From NCBI RefSeq assembly GCF_021729865.1, contig NZ_CP063400.1, positions 3,038,001-3,102,000 on the forward strand: a stretch of DNA of 64,000 bases, read 5' to 3'. The stretch is from Hydrogenophaga sp. SL48 (GTDB lineage Bacteria > Pseudomonadota > Gammaproteobacteria > Burkholderiales > Burkholderiaceae_C). Below the pieces are notes generated by a model, which was not told where the DNA came from, searched no databases, and worked only from the letters and a program-made list of their open reading frames with translations. Positions 30,966 through 41,356 of this stretch are shown one piece after another (position 1 is the stretch's first letter; the number at the start of each line of letters is the position of its first letter). The translations under genes and the position numbers were made by a program.

Positions 30966-32905
30966 GCCGCGACAGCTTCGGCGGAGGTGTCTTCGGGTGC
31001 GGCCAGCAGCTGGCCGGTGAGTTCGGCCAGCTTGACGTCCACCAGATTGAGCTGGGCCTGCTGGGCCTGAAGCTCACGGATGCGGTCATCCAGGCCACTC
31101 GCGGCCTGCTGGATGCGAGACACCGCCTCGATGCGGCGGCTGAAATTGCGGCGGCGCTCGCGCAGCTGGGCATCCAGCTGGGCTGCGGCCGACTTGTTCC
31201 AGAGCTCCACCGAGTTGACCGCCGTTTCGTACACCACCCGCAGGCGGCTCATCAGCGCTCGCGCCAGGCGTTCGGCAAACTCGGGCTGCGCCAGGCGCAG
31301 CGCGTTGCCCAGGCTCAGGTACTGCAGGTGACTCTTTTCGATCAACTCCAGGTCCTTGAGGTACTGGCTCAATTGCGGCGGTGTGGGTGGCTGGAGCGAA
31401 AACCCGTACTCGGCGTTCAGGTTCTTGAAACTGCCCTCCAGCATGGACTGGATCTCGGTGGCCAACTGATCGGCACGCAACAGGTCGGCGCGCAGGTGCT
31501 CAAAGGTGTTGCCATAGGCTCGCCGCACCCCCAGCTTGATGCCCGGCTGCTTGAGCGCACGCGCCAGCGCGCTCACATGGGTCTTCAGCTGCGTGGTGCC
31601 GAGCAGGGCAAACAGGTCTTTGAGCAATCGCAGATGCACCGATCTCACAGCCTGGATCTTGGCACCGCTGGCGTCGAAGTCGGCCTGCTCCTGCTCGATG
31701 CGCAGACGCATCTGCTTGATCACACCCGTGTTCTTGCCGCGAAGGCCTTCCAGCTCCTGAACCTGCTCCACCAGATCGCGCGCCCGCGTGTGCACGAGGC
31801 GGCCGGTTTCCTGTCGCAGTGCCTGCACGCCAGACGCCACCGCCGCCCCGAGAATCTGGCGGCGCTGCCCCAGGATGTCACTGCCCAGCGCGGCCTCCAG
31901 CTCCATCAGGTTGCTGGCCTGCAACAGCTTGTCGTCGCGGCTGACTTTCGCCAGCAAGCCCTTTTGCGCCGACACCGCGATCACCTGCCGTGGCGACAAG
32001 CCCAGCACATCGGCGGAGTCCGTGCGCTGCGAAGCGACCTGCAGCTGCACCTGTTCGGGCGAGCTCAGCGCGTCCCACATGGTGTCGATCTTGTTGAGCA
32101 CCACCAGGCGGGTGGCCTGACCGTCGGCCAGCCCGGTGATGTGCTGGCGCCAGATCGCCAGATCGGACTTGGTCACGCCCGTGTCGGCCGCCAGAATGAA
32201 CACCACCGCGTGCGCCTGCGGCAACAGGCTCACGGTGAGTTCCGGCTCGGCACCGATGGCGTTCAGTCCTGGCGTGTCCAGAATCACCAGTCCCTGCTTG
32301 AGCAGGGGATGGGCCATGTTGATCAGCGCGTGGCGCCACTTGGGCACCTCCACCAGACCGTCCGCGCCCACCGGCGGGTTGTCGTCGGGCAATTCGTCGT
32401 TCCAGAAACCGAGTGCGGCCGCCTCGGACCGGCTGACGCGGCGCACCTCGGCCACCTTCTGGATGGCCCGCGCGAGCTGCTGGGGATCGTTGACATCCAG
32501 ATCCACCCGCTCCCATTTGGCGGTCGAGTTGCGCCAATCCAGCAGCGACTTGGATTGCAGCCGGGTTTCAATGGGCAACAACCTCAAACAAGGCGGAATC
32601 TCGGCGTCGTACCCCAGCTCGGTGGGACACATGGTGGTGCGACCGGCGCTCGCGGGCATGATGCGCCGCCCGTATCCGGCAAAAAACACCGCGTTGATCA
32701 GCTCGGACTTGCCCCGGGAGAACTCGGCGACGAAGGCCACCATGATCTTGTCGTTCTTGACCTGGACGTGCAGCTGATCCAGCCGCTCGCGCACCCCCGC
32801 CTCCAGCAGATCGTGGTCGCTGAGCCATTCGGACATCAGCTTGAGCCGCAGCGCAAACTGCTTGCGCCAAGCGCCGTGCTCGTCAAATTCCTGATTGAAG
32901 CTCAT
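30962..32905 (-). CDS. Dynamin-like GTPase
   Basis: The ATG at 32905 gives 647 residues. The GTPase domain is complete: G1 EFSRGKSEL (about 61-69), G2 threonine in TTMCPTEL, G3 DTPGLN and G4 LNKID. A long helical C-terminal half follows, predicted as coiled-coil stalk, with no strong transmembrane hairpin, unlike classical bacterial dynamins with a paddle. The family remodels membranes or protects them under stress; no substrate is known here. It is translationally coupled to mutY (4-bp overlap) and is 50 bp from mutM. An AT-rich TATATT promoter-like element lies just upstream. Confidence 0.85.
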   Translation of the reverse strand: MSFNQEFDEHGAWRKQFALRLKLMSEWLSDHDLLEAGVRERLDQLHVQVKNDKIMVAFVAEFSRGKSELINAVFFAGYGRRIMPASAGRTTMCPTELGYDAEIPPCLRLLPIETRLQSKSLLDWRNSTAKWERVDLDVNDPQQLARAIQKVAEVRRVSRSEAAALGFWNDELPDDNPPVGADGLVEVPKWRHALINMAHPLLKQGLVILDTPGLNAIGAEPELTVSLLPQAHAVVFILAADTGVTKSDLAIWRQHITGLADGQATRLVVLNKIDTMWDALSSPEQVQLQVASQRTDSADVLGLSPRQVIAVSAQKGLLAKVSRDDKLLQASNLMELEAALGSDILGQRRQILGAAVASGVQALRQETGRLVHTRARDLVEQVQELEGLRGKNTGVIKQMRLRIEQEQADFDASGAKIQAVRSVHLRLLKDLFALLGTTQLKTHVSALARALKQPGIKLGVRRAYGNTFEHLRADLLRADQLATEIQSMLEGSFKNLNAEYGFSLQPPTPPQLSQYLKDLELIEKSHLQYLSLGNALRLAQPEFAERLARALMSRLRVVYETAVNSVELWNKSAAAQLDAQLRERRRNFSRRIEAVSRIQQAASGLDDRIRELQAQQAQLNLVDVKLAELTGQLLAAPEDTSAEAVAA

Positions 32906-32955
32906 GTGCCGGTGGGGTGTGTTTGGAACCAATATAGCATCGCGCCCTCAGGCCC

Positions 32956-33771
32956 TCAGGCCTTCTGGCAGCTCGGGCAGAAAAAGCTGGATCGCTGCCC
33001 CTGCTTGAGTTGCCGGATCGGCGTGGCGCAAACGCGGCAAGACAGCCCCTCGCGGCCATACACCATGGCATCGAGCTGAAAGTAGCCACTCTGCCCGTCG
33101 GCACTGGAAAAGTCGCGCAGCGTGCTGCCACCCAAGGCGAGCGCCCGCTGCAAAACGGTGATCACCGCACCGTGCAGCAGCGCAGCCCGGGGCCCACTGA
33201 GCCGATCGGCCCGCAGTGTGGGGCGGATGCCGGCAAAGAACAACGCCTCAGAGGCATAGATGTTGCCCACGCCCACCACGATGTCCCCCGCGAGCAGCAC
33301 CTGCTTGATGCTGGCGCGGCGCTGGCGCAGCGCCTGGTGAAAAGACCGCGGATCAAACCCGGGCTCCAACGGCTCCACTCCCAGCCTGTCCAGCAGCTTT
33401 CTGGCGCGCGGGTCGTCCACCGAATCCGCGAAAACCACAGCACCGAACCGCCGAGGATCGTGCAAGCGCAGCAGGCCCCGACTGGTCTGGCATTCGAAGT
33501 GGTCGTGCACACCACGCTCGGGCAGGCTGGACGCAAACTGAAGGCTGCCCGACATGCCCAGATGCAACAGCAGCAGGCCCTGATCCAGCTCGATCACCAA
33601 GTATTTGCCCCGTCGGCCGACGGTTTTCACCTCGCGCCCGACCAGGGTCGATGGCTCGCAGCCCAGTGGCCAACGCAAGGGCTTCCCCATCGCCACGCCC
33701 AACACTGTCGCGCCCGCGATGCGGTCGGCAAAGCTGCGGCGCGTGACTTCAACTTCGGGCAATTCAGGCAT
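32956..33771 (-). CDS. mutM: Formamidopyrimidine-DNA glycosylase MutM (Fpg)
   Basis: MutM excises 8-oxoguanine and formamidopyrimidines. The 271-residue protein begins [10 protein letters not shown], with the catalytic Pro2 and Glu3 once Met is removed. It has 'LHLGMSGSL', the helix-two-turn-helix '[13 protein letters not shown]', and a C-terminal zinc finger CRVCATP...FFCPSCQ. The open frame extends far upstream but the conserved N-terminus fixes the start. It is divergent from the TPR gene (90-bp spacer). Confidence 0.97.
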   Translation of the reverse strand: MPELPEVEVTRRSFADRIAGATVLGVAMGKPLRWPLGCEPSTLVGREVKTVGRRGKYLVIELDQGLLLLHLGMSGSLQFASSLPERGVHDHFECQTSRGLLRLHDPRRFGAVVFADSVDDPRARKLLDRLGVEPLEPGFDPRSFHQALRQRRASIKQVLLAGDIVVGVGNIYASEALFFAGIRPTLRADRLSGPRAALLHGAVITVLQRALALGGSTLRDFSSADGQSGYFQLDAMVYGREGLSCRVCATPIRQLKQGQRSSFFCPSCQKA

Positions 33772-33861
33772 GGAACAACTATTTTTTGAGACCATCGGAA
33801 CGCTGGCGACAGCAAGTGACTCACTCCCTGTCGGACACCACCGTTCCATTATCATGACCCG

Positions 33862-35658
33862 ATGAACACCCTGCAAAACCCCGGCCAACGTGGCCATCAG
33901 CGCCGTGCCCACCGGATGGCCGTGAGTGGTCTGCTGTGCCTCAGCTTGCTGGGTTCGCCGCTGATGGTGCTGGCCCAGGACAAACCCGAAACGTCCTCCG
34001 AGGCGACGGTGAACAACTCCAGCCTCAGCGCACCGTTGTTCTACCAGCTGCTGCTGGGCGAGCTCAATGTGACCGCCGGAGAACCGGGTACGGCCTATTC
34101 GCTGATCCTGGACGCGGCGAGAAAACAAGAAGATCCCCTTCTGTACCGCCGCGCCGTGGACATTGCGCTGGAGGCGCGCTCGGGCGAAGCCGCTCTGGCC
34201 GCCGCCCGGGCCTGGTCCCAGGCGATTCCTGCATCGACCGACGCAGATCGCTTCGAGCTCCAGATCCTGCTGGCGCTCAATCGGGTGACCGAAACCGGGC
34301 CGGTGCTGCGCAAGCTGGTCGAGCGAGCGCCCGCCGCGAATCGCAACGATGCCATCAACAGCATCCCGCAGATTTTCTCCCGGGTGCCAGACAAGGCGCT
34401 GGCATTGAAGGTGGTTCGTGAAGCCCTGGCGCCGTCATTGAAATCCCCTGCCCATTCGGCGGCCGCCTGGACAACGATCGGGTACATGGAGCTCGCGGAC
34501 AACCAGTTGCCTCAAGCCCTGACTTCTGCACGCAGCGGACATGCCGCCGAACCTGCGTCCGCCTTTCCGGCGTTGCTTGCGCTGGAACTGATGGAGCGTG
34601 GTCAGGGCGCAGCCGAGGCCGTCGTGAGCGGCCAACTCAAGGCGAGCCCGCCCACTGCAGGTGGCTCACCCATTGTGGCCATGGCCTACGCGCGCATCCT
34701 GTTTGACCTGCAGCGCAACGCTGAGGCACTGGTTCAACTGGACCAACTGACCCGCCTGCAGCCAGAGGTCATGGAGCCCTGGCTGCTGCTGGCCACATTG
34801 CAGGTGCAGAGCAACCGCCTGCCGGCTGCCACGCAGTCGCTGCAAACCTACATGGGCCTGGCCCGACAGGCAGGCGACGAGCGTGCCGCACGGGGTCTGA
34901 CCCAGGCCTACTTGCTGATGGCGCAGATTGCTGAGAAGAAAAAGGACTTCGCCGCCGCCAACGCCTGGCTGGACCGCATCGAAAACGCCGACGACATCAT
35001 GGCGGCACAGATGCGTCGAGCGTCGCTGCTGGCGCACCAGGGGCAGATGCCCAAGGCAAGGGCACTGTTGCGCAACCACCCGGAACGCCGCCCTGAGGAT
35101 GCCAGGCTCAAGTTCGTGGCCGAAGCCCAGTTGCTGCGCGACTTCAAGGAGTGGCAAAAAGCGTACGAGGTGTACGCCGAGGCCGTGACCCGCTTTCCCC
35201 AGGACAGTGACTTGATCTACGACCAGGCCATGATGGCCGAGAAGGTCAACCAGATCGACTCGATGGAGCGACTTTTCCGCCAGGTGATTGCCATCAAGCC
35301 TGAGCATCATCACGCCTACAACGCACTGGGCTATTCGCTGGCCGACCGCAGCTTGCGGCTGCCCGAGGCGAAACAGTTGATCGAGAGGGCCGTGGCTTTG
35401 GCGCCCGACGACGCCTACATCCAGGACAGCCTGGGATGGGTCGAGTTCCGCATGGGCAACGCCGGCCGTGCAACGGAAATCCTGCGGGCCGCCTACGCGA
35501 AGCGACCGGACGCCGAGATCGCAGCCCACCTCGGCGAGGTGCTGTGGGCGCAAGGGCAACGCGACGAAGCACTCAAGATCTGGCGGGAAGGCCTGCTGCT
35601 CGCCAGCGACAACGAAACCTTGCAAAGCACCCTGCAGCGCTTGCGCGTCAAACCATGA
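33862..35658 (+). CDS. Exported tetratricopeptide-repeat protein
   Basis: This 598-residue protein has a signal peptide (hydrophobic about 19-36, cleavage likely after VLA-Q) and many degenerate TPR units over most of its length. The clearest are near the C-terminus: '[29 protein letters not shown]' and '[28 protein letters not shown]'. It is probably periplasmic. In betaproteobacteria this gene regularly precedes lolB, which suggests a link to the cell envelope, though no function is established. Its stop overlaps the lolB ATG (ATGA). Confidence 0.85.
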   Translation: MNTLQNPGQRGHQRRAHRMAVSGLLCLSLLGSPLMVLAQDKPETSSEATVNNSSLSAPLFYQLLLGELNVTAGEPGTAYSLILDAARKQEDPLLYRRAVDIALEARSGEAALAAARAWSQAIPASTDADRFELQILLALNRVTETGPVLRKLVERAPAANRNDAINSIPQIFSRVPDKALALKVVREALAPSLKSPAHSAAAWTTIGYMELADNQLPQALTSARSGHAAEPASAFPALLALELMERGQGAAEAVVSGQLKASPPTAGGSPIVAMAYARILFDLQRNAEALVQLDQLTRLQPEVMEPWLLLATLQVQSNRLPAATQSLQTYMGLARQAGDERAARGLTQAYLLMAQIAEKKKDFAAANAWLDRIENADDIMAAQMRRASLLAHQGQMPKARALLRNHPERRPEDARLKFVAEAQLLRDFKEWQKAYEVYAEAVTRFPQDSDLIYDQAMMAEKVNQIDSMERLFRQVIAIKPEHHHAYNALGYSLADRSLRLPEAKQLIERAVALAPDDAYIQDSLGWVEFRMGNAGRATEILRAAYAKRPDAEIAAHLGEVLWAQGQRDEALKIWREGLLLASDNETLQSTLQRLRVKP

Positions 35659-36167
35659 TCCTGGCGACCGCCTGGCGCGCCATGCGGCGCGGATGTGCCG
35701 TGGGAGCATGTGGCGCCGCCTTGCTGCTCGTTGCGTGTGCCACACCCGCACCGACCGCATCCCTCGACGGAGCACCCTACTGGAATGGCCGTCTGGCCCT
35801 CACCGTGGACAGCGATCCACCCCAATCTTTTTCGGCGGGTTTTGACCTGCGTGGAACGCCCCAGACGGGGGAGCTGCAGCTCAACTCCCCCTTGGGCACC
35901 GCGCTGGCCACCGTTCGCTGGACACCCGAAGGCGCAGAGCTGCTCCAGGGCGACAAAATCACCAGGCGCCCGACACTGGACACCTTGACCACCGAGCTGG
36001 GCGGCCATGCACTGCCCGTGGCAGCCCTGTTTGCCTGGCTGCGCGGACACGGTGCGTCGGTCAACGGCTGGCAGGCAGACCTCTCCCGACAAGCCTCCGG
36101 GCGCATCGTCGCCAGACGAACACAGCCGCTCCCGACGGCCGAATTGCGCATCGTGTTCCAACCATGA
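35655..36167 (+). CDS. lolB: Outer-membrane lipoprotein receptor LolB
   Basis: LolB accepts lipoproteins from LolA and inserts them into the outer membrane. The 170-residue protein has a signal peptide with lipobox LLLVAC (Cys about 24), 'YWNGRLALTVDSDPPQSFSAGFDLRG', 'GELQLNSPLGTALATVRW' and a C-terminal 'RIVARRTQPLPTAELRIVFQP', all matching the LolB fold. The start ATG overlaps the TPR gene stop and the stop overlaps the ispE start, so the three genes are translationally coupled. Confidence 0.92.
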   Translation: MILATAWRAMRRGCAVGACGAALLLVACATPAPTASLDGAPYWNGRLALTVDSDPPQSFSAGFDLRGTPQTGELQLNSPLGTALATVRWTPEGAELLQGDKITRRPTLDTLTTELGGHALPVAALFAWLRGHGASVNGWQADLSRQASGRIVARRTQPLPTAELRIVFQP

Positions 36168-37063
36168 CTTCGCTCCAAGCACCCTTGCGGCAGTTGTTGA
36201 ACGTTGCCGCTCCCGCAAAGCTCAACGTGTTTCTCCACGTCACGGGGCAGCGCCCTGACGGCTACCACCTGTTGCAGTCGGTGTTCATGCTGATTGACTG
36301 GTGCGACACCTTGCACTTCGATCTGCGCAACGACGGCAGCTTGAGTCGCGAGGACATGCAGCCAGGCAAGCTTCCCCCGGAAGACCTCTGCCTGAAAGCC
36401 GCACGCGCTTTGCGACAAGCCACCGGTTGCGACATGGGCGCACACATCCGGCTCGACAAACGCATTCCGGCCGAGGCGGGCATGGGCGGCGGCTCGGCCG
36501 ATGCGGCCACCTGCCTGATCGCGCTCAACCGCCTGTGGGGCCTGGGTTTGAAGCGCGCCGAGCTGGCCGCCATCGGCCTTCGTCTGGGCGCCGATGTGCC
36601 GTTTTTCATTGGTGGCAGAAACGCCTGGGTCGAGGGCGTGGGAGAACAATTGATCCCCATCTCATTGCCTCCGGCGCGCTTCGTCGTGGTCAAACCGGCG
36701 ACCGGCGCATCCACTCAGGCCATTTTCAGTGCACCAAATCTGCAACGGGCCACAAAAACTGCTACAATCCAAGGCTTTGCTGCAAACAACACACACGGAT
36801 TGTTGGCTTGCGATCTCCAGGACCTCCTGGCGTTCGGTCACAACGATCTGCAACCCGTCGCTGAGGCCTTGTGCCCCGATGTGGTGGAGTGCTTGGATTG
36901 GCTTTCGGCTCGCGGTCTGCGAGGCAGAATGACCGGATCAGGTACTGCGGTGTTTGCGCAAATGCTGCAGTCAGTGGATCTGTCCGGTGCGCCGGATGAC
37001 TGGGTGGTCCACGAATGCAGCAACATGGATGCACATCCATTGCTTGACTGGTGCACCGATTAG
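36164..37063 (+). CDS. ispE: 4-diphosphocytidyl-2-C-methyl-D-erythritol kinase
   Basis: IspE phosphorylates CDP-ME in the MEP isoprenoid pathway. The 299-residue GHMP kinase has 'APAKLNVFLHVTGQRPDGYH' (substrate-binding Lys), the ATP-binding 'PAEAGMGGGSADAA' and the C-terminal 'RGRMTGSGTAVFAQ'. It overlaps lolB by 4 bp and is followed by tRNA-Gln and prs, the standard betaproteobacterial order. A good -10 (TACAAT) lies inside the gene near 36763. Confidence 0.96.
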   Translation: MTSLQAPLRQLLNVAAPAKLNVFLHVTGQRPDGYHLLQSVFMLIDWCDTLHFDLRNDGSLSREDMQPGKLPPEDLCLKAARALRQATGCDMGAHIRLDKRIPAEAGMGGGSADAATCLIALNRLWGLGLKRAELAAIGLRLGADVPFFIGGRNAWVEGVGEQLIPISLPPARFVVVKPATGASTQAIFSAPNLQRATKTATIQGFAANNTHGLLACDLQDLLAFGHNDLQPVAEALCPDVVECLDWLSARGLRGRMTGSGTAVFAQMLQSVDLSGAPDDWVVHECSNMDAHPLLDWCTD

Positions 37064-37156
37064 AATCGGGTCGCGCACCAGCCCGGTCAGTGAATGCGCA
37101 ACCTGCGACATTTTTTGGGTCGCCTGTGCAACGCAAGCTGCACAGGGGTCCTGAGT

Positions 37157-37233
37157 AGGGGAGTCGCCAAGTTGGTAAAGGCACTGGATTTTGATTCCAG
37201 CATGCGAGGGTTCGAGTCCTTCCTCCCCTGCCA
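37157..37233 (+). tRNA. tRNA-Gln (anticodon TTG)
   Basis: This is a 77-nt gene including encoded CCA. The acceptor AGGGGAG pairs with CTCCCCT (one imperfect pair), the D-arm is TCGCCAAGTTGGTAAAGGCA, the anticodon stem CTGGA/TCCAG encloses TTTTGAT, and the T-arm is GAGGGTTCGAGTCCTTC. It lies between ispE and prs, as in related genomes. Confidence 0.95.
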
Positions 37234-37311
37234 CCATTTTTCATGAAACACACGCAGCGGCGATGCCGCTGCACGGCCAGCGCCCTGGCCGTTGATACAG
37301 CTGGGAATACC

Positions 37312-38286
37312 ATGCAAGTTCAGCCCCCGGATTTCATGATCTTCACCGGCAATGCCAATCCCGTGCTGGCTGCGGAAATTGCGCAGCACCTGGGCACGCA
37401 CCTCGGCTCCGCCAACGTGGGCCGTTTCTCCGATGGTGAAGTCACGGTTGAAATCACGCAAAACGTGCGCACCCGCGAAGTGTTCGTGATCCAGTCCACC
37501 TGTGCGCCGACCAATGAGAACCTGATGGAGCTCATCATCATGGTCGATGCGCTCAAACGCGCTTCGGCTTCGCGCATCTCGGCCGTGATCCCCTACTTTG
37601 GCTACGCTCGCCAGGACCGCCGCCCACGCTCCAGCCGCGTACCGATCACCGCCAAGGTGGTTGCCAACATGCTGCAGGCGGTCGGCGTCGATCGTGTCCT
37701 GACCATGGACTTGCACGCCGACCAGATCCAGGGCTTTTTCGACATCCCGGTCGACAACATTTACGCCTCGCCGGTGCTGCTGGGCGATCTGCGCGCCAAG
37801 AACTACACCGACCTGCTGGTCGTTTCGCCCGACGTGGGCGGCGTGGTGCGCGCACGCGCACTGGCCAAGCAGCTGAACTGCGACATGGCCATCATCGACA
37901 AGCGCCGCCCCAAGGCCAACGTCTCCGAAGTGATGCACGTGATCGGCGACATCGAAGGCCGCAACTGCGTGATCATGGACGACATGATCGACACCGCCGG
38001 CACGCTCGTGAAAGCCGCCGAAGTGCTGAAAGAACGTGGCGCCAAGAGCGTCTACGCCTATTGCACGCACCCGATCTTCTCCGGCCCGGCCATCGAACGC
38101 ATTGCCAAAGGCAACGCACTCGACGAGGTGGTCGTGACCAACACCATTCCTCTGTCGCAAGCCGCCCAGGCCTGCGCCAAGATCCGCCAGCTCTCCGTGG
38201 CACCGTTGATGGCCGAAACCATCGCGCGCATTGCCTCGGGCGAGTCGGTCATGAGTTTGTTTGCTGATCAGGACAACCTTTTCTAA
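37312..38286 (+). CDS. prs: Ribose-phosphate pyrophosphokinase (PRPP synthase)
   Basis: Prs makes PRPP from ribose-5-phosphate and ATP for nucleotide, His, Trp and NAD synthesis. The 324-residue protein has '[12 protein letters not shown]', '[21 protein letters not shown]', '[12 protein letters not shown]', '[11 protein letters not shown]' and the PRPP-binding loop '[16 protein letters not shown]'. The ATG at 37312 fits the conserved N-terminus; 23 upstream in-frame codons lie right after the tRNA and look noncoding. A terminator follows. Confidence 0.96.
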   Translation: MQVQPPDFMIFTGNANPVLAAEIAQHLGTHLGSANVGRFSDGEVTVEITQNVRTREVFVIQSTCAPTNENLMELIIMVDALKRASASRISAVIPYFGYARQDRRPRSSRVPITAKVVANMLQAVGVDRVLTMDLHADQIQGFFDIPVDNIYASPVLLGDLRAKNYTDLLVVSPDVGGVVRARALAKQLNCDMAIIDKRRPKANVSEVMHVIGDIEGRNCVIMDDMIDTAGTLVKAAEVLKERGAKSVYAYCTHPIFSGPAIERIAKGNALDEVVVTNTIPLSQAAQACAKIRQLSVAPLMAETIARIASGESVMSLFADQDNLF

Positions 38287-38307
38287 GGCCTGAACGCAAC
38301 AAAAAGC

Positions 38308-38343
38308 GGGCCGCCCTGCGCATTGAAAGCAGGCGGCCTTTTT
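38308..38343 (+). terminator. Intrinsic terminator after prs
   Basis: GGCCGCCCTGC pairs with GCAGGCGGCC (one bulged base) around the loop GCATTGAAA and is followed by TTTTT, 22 bp after the prs stop. rplY begins 46 bp further on, so it probably has its own promoter or receives readthrough. Confidence 0.85.
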
Positions 38344-38389
38344 CAACCCGAGGCGTTCTGGTCGCGGAACCCCTCAACAGGAGTCAGTC

Positions 38390-39016
38390 ATGCAATTTGT
38401 CGCTTTTGAGCGCGCCAAGCAGGGTACGGGTGCGAGCCGCCGTCTGCGCATCACCGGTCGCGCGCCCGGTATCGTTTTTGGTGGTGAAGCCGCGGCCGAG
38501 ATGATCGAACTCGATCACAACGCCCTGTGGCACGCGCTGAAGAAAGAGTCCTTCCACGCCTCCATCCTCGACATGGAACTCGCAGGCAAGGTCCAGAAGG
38601 TGTTGCTGCGCGACGTGCAGTACCACCCCTACAAGCCGCAAGTCCTTCACATCGACTTCCAGCGCGTCGACGACAAGACCCGCCTGCACAAGAAGGTGCC
38701 GCTGCACTTCGTGGGTGCTGAAGAATCGCCTGCGGTGAAGATCGACAAGTGCGTGGTCAGCCATGTCATGACCGAGATCGAAATCGAGTGCCTGGCCACC
38801 CAGTTGCCCGAACACATCACGGTGGACCTGAGCAAAGCCACGACGGGCGCTGCCATCCACACCGGTGACATCGAGCTGCCCAAGGGCATCAAGCTGGTTC
38901 TGCACGGCCGCAGCAACCTGACCCTGGCCACCATGGTGGCTCCGATTGCCGAAGTGGTTGCCGCTCCCGTGGTTGCAGCCGTCGACGACAAGAAGAAGGG
39001 CAAGGGCAAGAAGTAA
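38390..39016 (+). CDS. rplY: 50S ribosomal protein L25/general stress protein Ctc
   Basis: This protein binds 5S rRNA in the large ribosomal subunit. The 208-residue protein is the long Ctc-type form. The N-terminal L25 domain (about 1-95) has '[24 protein letters not shown]' and '[18 protein letters not shown]'. A C-terminal beta domain follows (about 96-185) with '[13 protein letters not shown]', then a Val/Ala stretch and a basic KKKGKGKK tail. A clean AGGAG precedes the ATG. It sits in the prs-rplY-pth order. Confidence 0.96.
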   Translation: MQFVAFERAKQGTGASRRLRITGRAPGIVFGGEAAAEMIELDHNALWHALKKESFHASILDMELAGKVQKVLLRDVQYHPYKPQVLHIDFQRVDDKTRLHKKVPLHFVGAEESPAVKIDKCVVSHVMTEIEIECLATQLPEHITVDLSKATTGAAIHTGDIELPKGIKLVLHGRSNLTLATMVAPIAEVVAAPVVAAVDDKKKGKGKK

Positions 39017-39042
39017 GCACAACGCTCTTCTCGCTGCTCAAA

Positions 39043-39068
39043 ACGGCTCGCTTCGGCGGGCCGTTGTC
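39043..39068 (+). terminator. Probable terminator after rplY
   Basis: ACGGCTCGC, tetraloop TTCG and GCGGGCCGT (one G-U pair) are followed by a short T-containing stretch, 27 bp after the rplY stop and before pth. The T-tract is weak. Confidence 0.5.
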
Positions 39069-39094
39069 ATTTCAGCCCTTGAGATAATCCACCC

Positions 39095-40561
<1,467 letters not shown>

Positions 40562-40584
40562 GGCGGAATTATGCGCGAGCGCTC

Positions 40585-41187
40585 TCACTGTGCGGGCAAC
40601 AACCGCAGCAGGTGAAAGGCCACCGCGCCCGCCTGGCCTGCCCGGTACACCTGCAAGCCCAGCTGGGCCAGTTCGTCAGCCCCCCATGCGCGCGGGGCTT
40701 CGAGGTAGATGAAACCCTCATCGCGCACGCACTGGCGCGCCGCGCGCAGCGCTGCGAGGTAGAGCTCGTCATTGCCGTCTCCGAACGGCGGATCGAGAAA
40801 CACCAGGTCCAGCCCTTGCCCGCGCCGCTGCATCAAGGCCGCGACGCCGTCGCCCCGCTCCACGCGCACCGTGTCGGCCTTGAGCCGTTCCCGGACGGCA
40901 GTGAGGCCGCGCGCGAGCACCGGGTCCTGCTCCACCAGCACCACCTCGGTCGCCCCGCGCGAAGCGGCCTCCAGACCGAGCGCACCGGTGCCCGCAAAGG
41001 CGTCGATGCACCGGAAACCGCGCAAGTCCTGCCCCAGCCAGTTGAACAGCGTCTCACGCACCCTCGCCGGCGTGGGCCGCAGACCGGGCCGGTCGGCCAC
41101 CGGCAGCTTGCTGCGCTTCCAGAGGCCACCAATGATGCGGACCTCGTGGGGGGCGTTGACGGTGGGGCGTGGAGCGGATTTTTTCAT
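40585..41187 (-). CDS. rsmD: 16S rRNA (guanine966-N2)-methyltransferase RsmD
   Basis: RsmD methylates G966 of 16S rRNA. The 200-residue Rossmann methyltransferase has 'VRIIGGLWKRSKL' and 'RPTPARVRETLFNWL', SAM motif I 'DAFAGTGALGLEA' and the catalytic DPPF motif in 'LVFLDPPFGDG'. coaD follows after 23 bp. The M16 peptidase pair is upstream, separated by a hairpin repeat. Confidence 0.95.
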   Translation of the reverse strand: MKKSAPRPTVNAPHEVRIIGGLWKRSKLPVADRPGLRPTPARVRETLFNWLGQDLRGFRCIDAFAGTGALGLEAASRGATEVVLVEQDPVLARGLTAVRERLKADTVRVERGDGVAALMQRRGQGLDLVFLDPPFGDGNDELYLAALRAARQCVRDEGFIYLEAPRAWGADELAQLGLQVYRAGQAGAVAFHLLRLLPAQ

Positions 41188-41276
41188 GCCCTGAGCTTAC
41201 CAAGCCGGCGTGGTGCGCTCACTCGCTGCTCGGGGTGTACGGCTCGCTCATCTCCGGCGCGAAATGCTCCAGCCAA

Positions 41277-41355
41277 GGATGCGGCGGAACCGGCTCTGCC
41301 GGGCCGCATCGCATCGACCCCCTTATGGGGGTCGCGCGCAGCGCGACGGGGGTGG
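41277..41355 (-). repeat. Dispersed hairpin repeat, copy 4
   Basis: This copy has GGAACCGGCTCTGCCGGGCC at 41285-41304, CCCCCTTATGGGGG at 41318-41331 and GCGCGCAGCGCGAC at 41334-41347, ending against the stop of the M16 protein gene. The orientation relative to the upstream gene is the same as in the other copies. Confidence 0.8.
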
Positions 41356-41356
41356 G

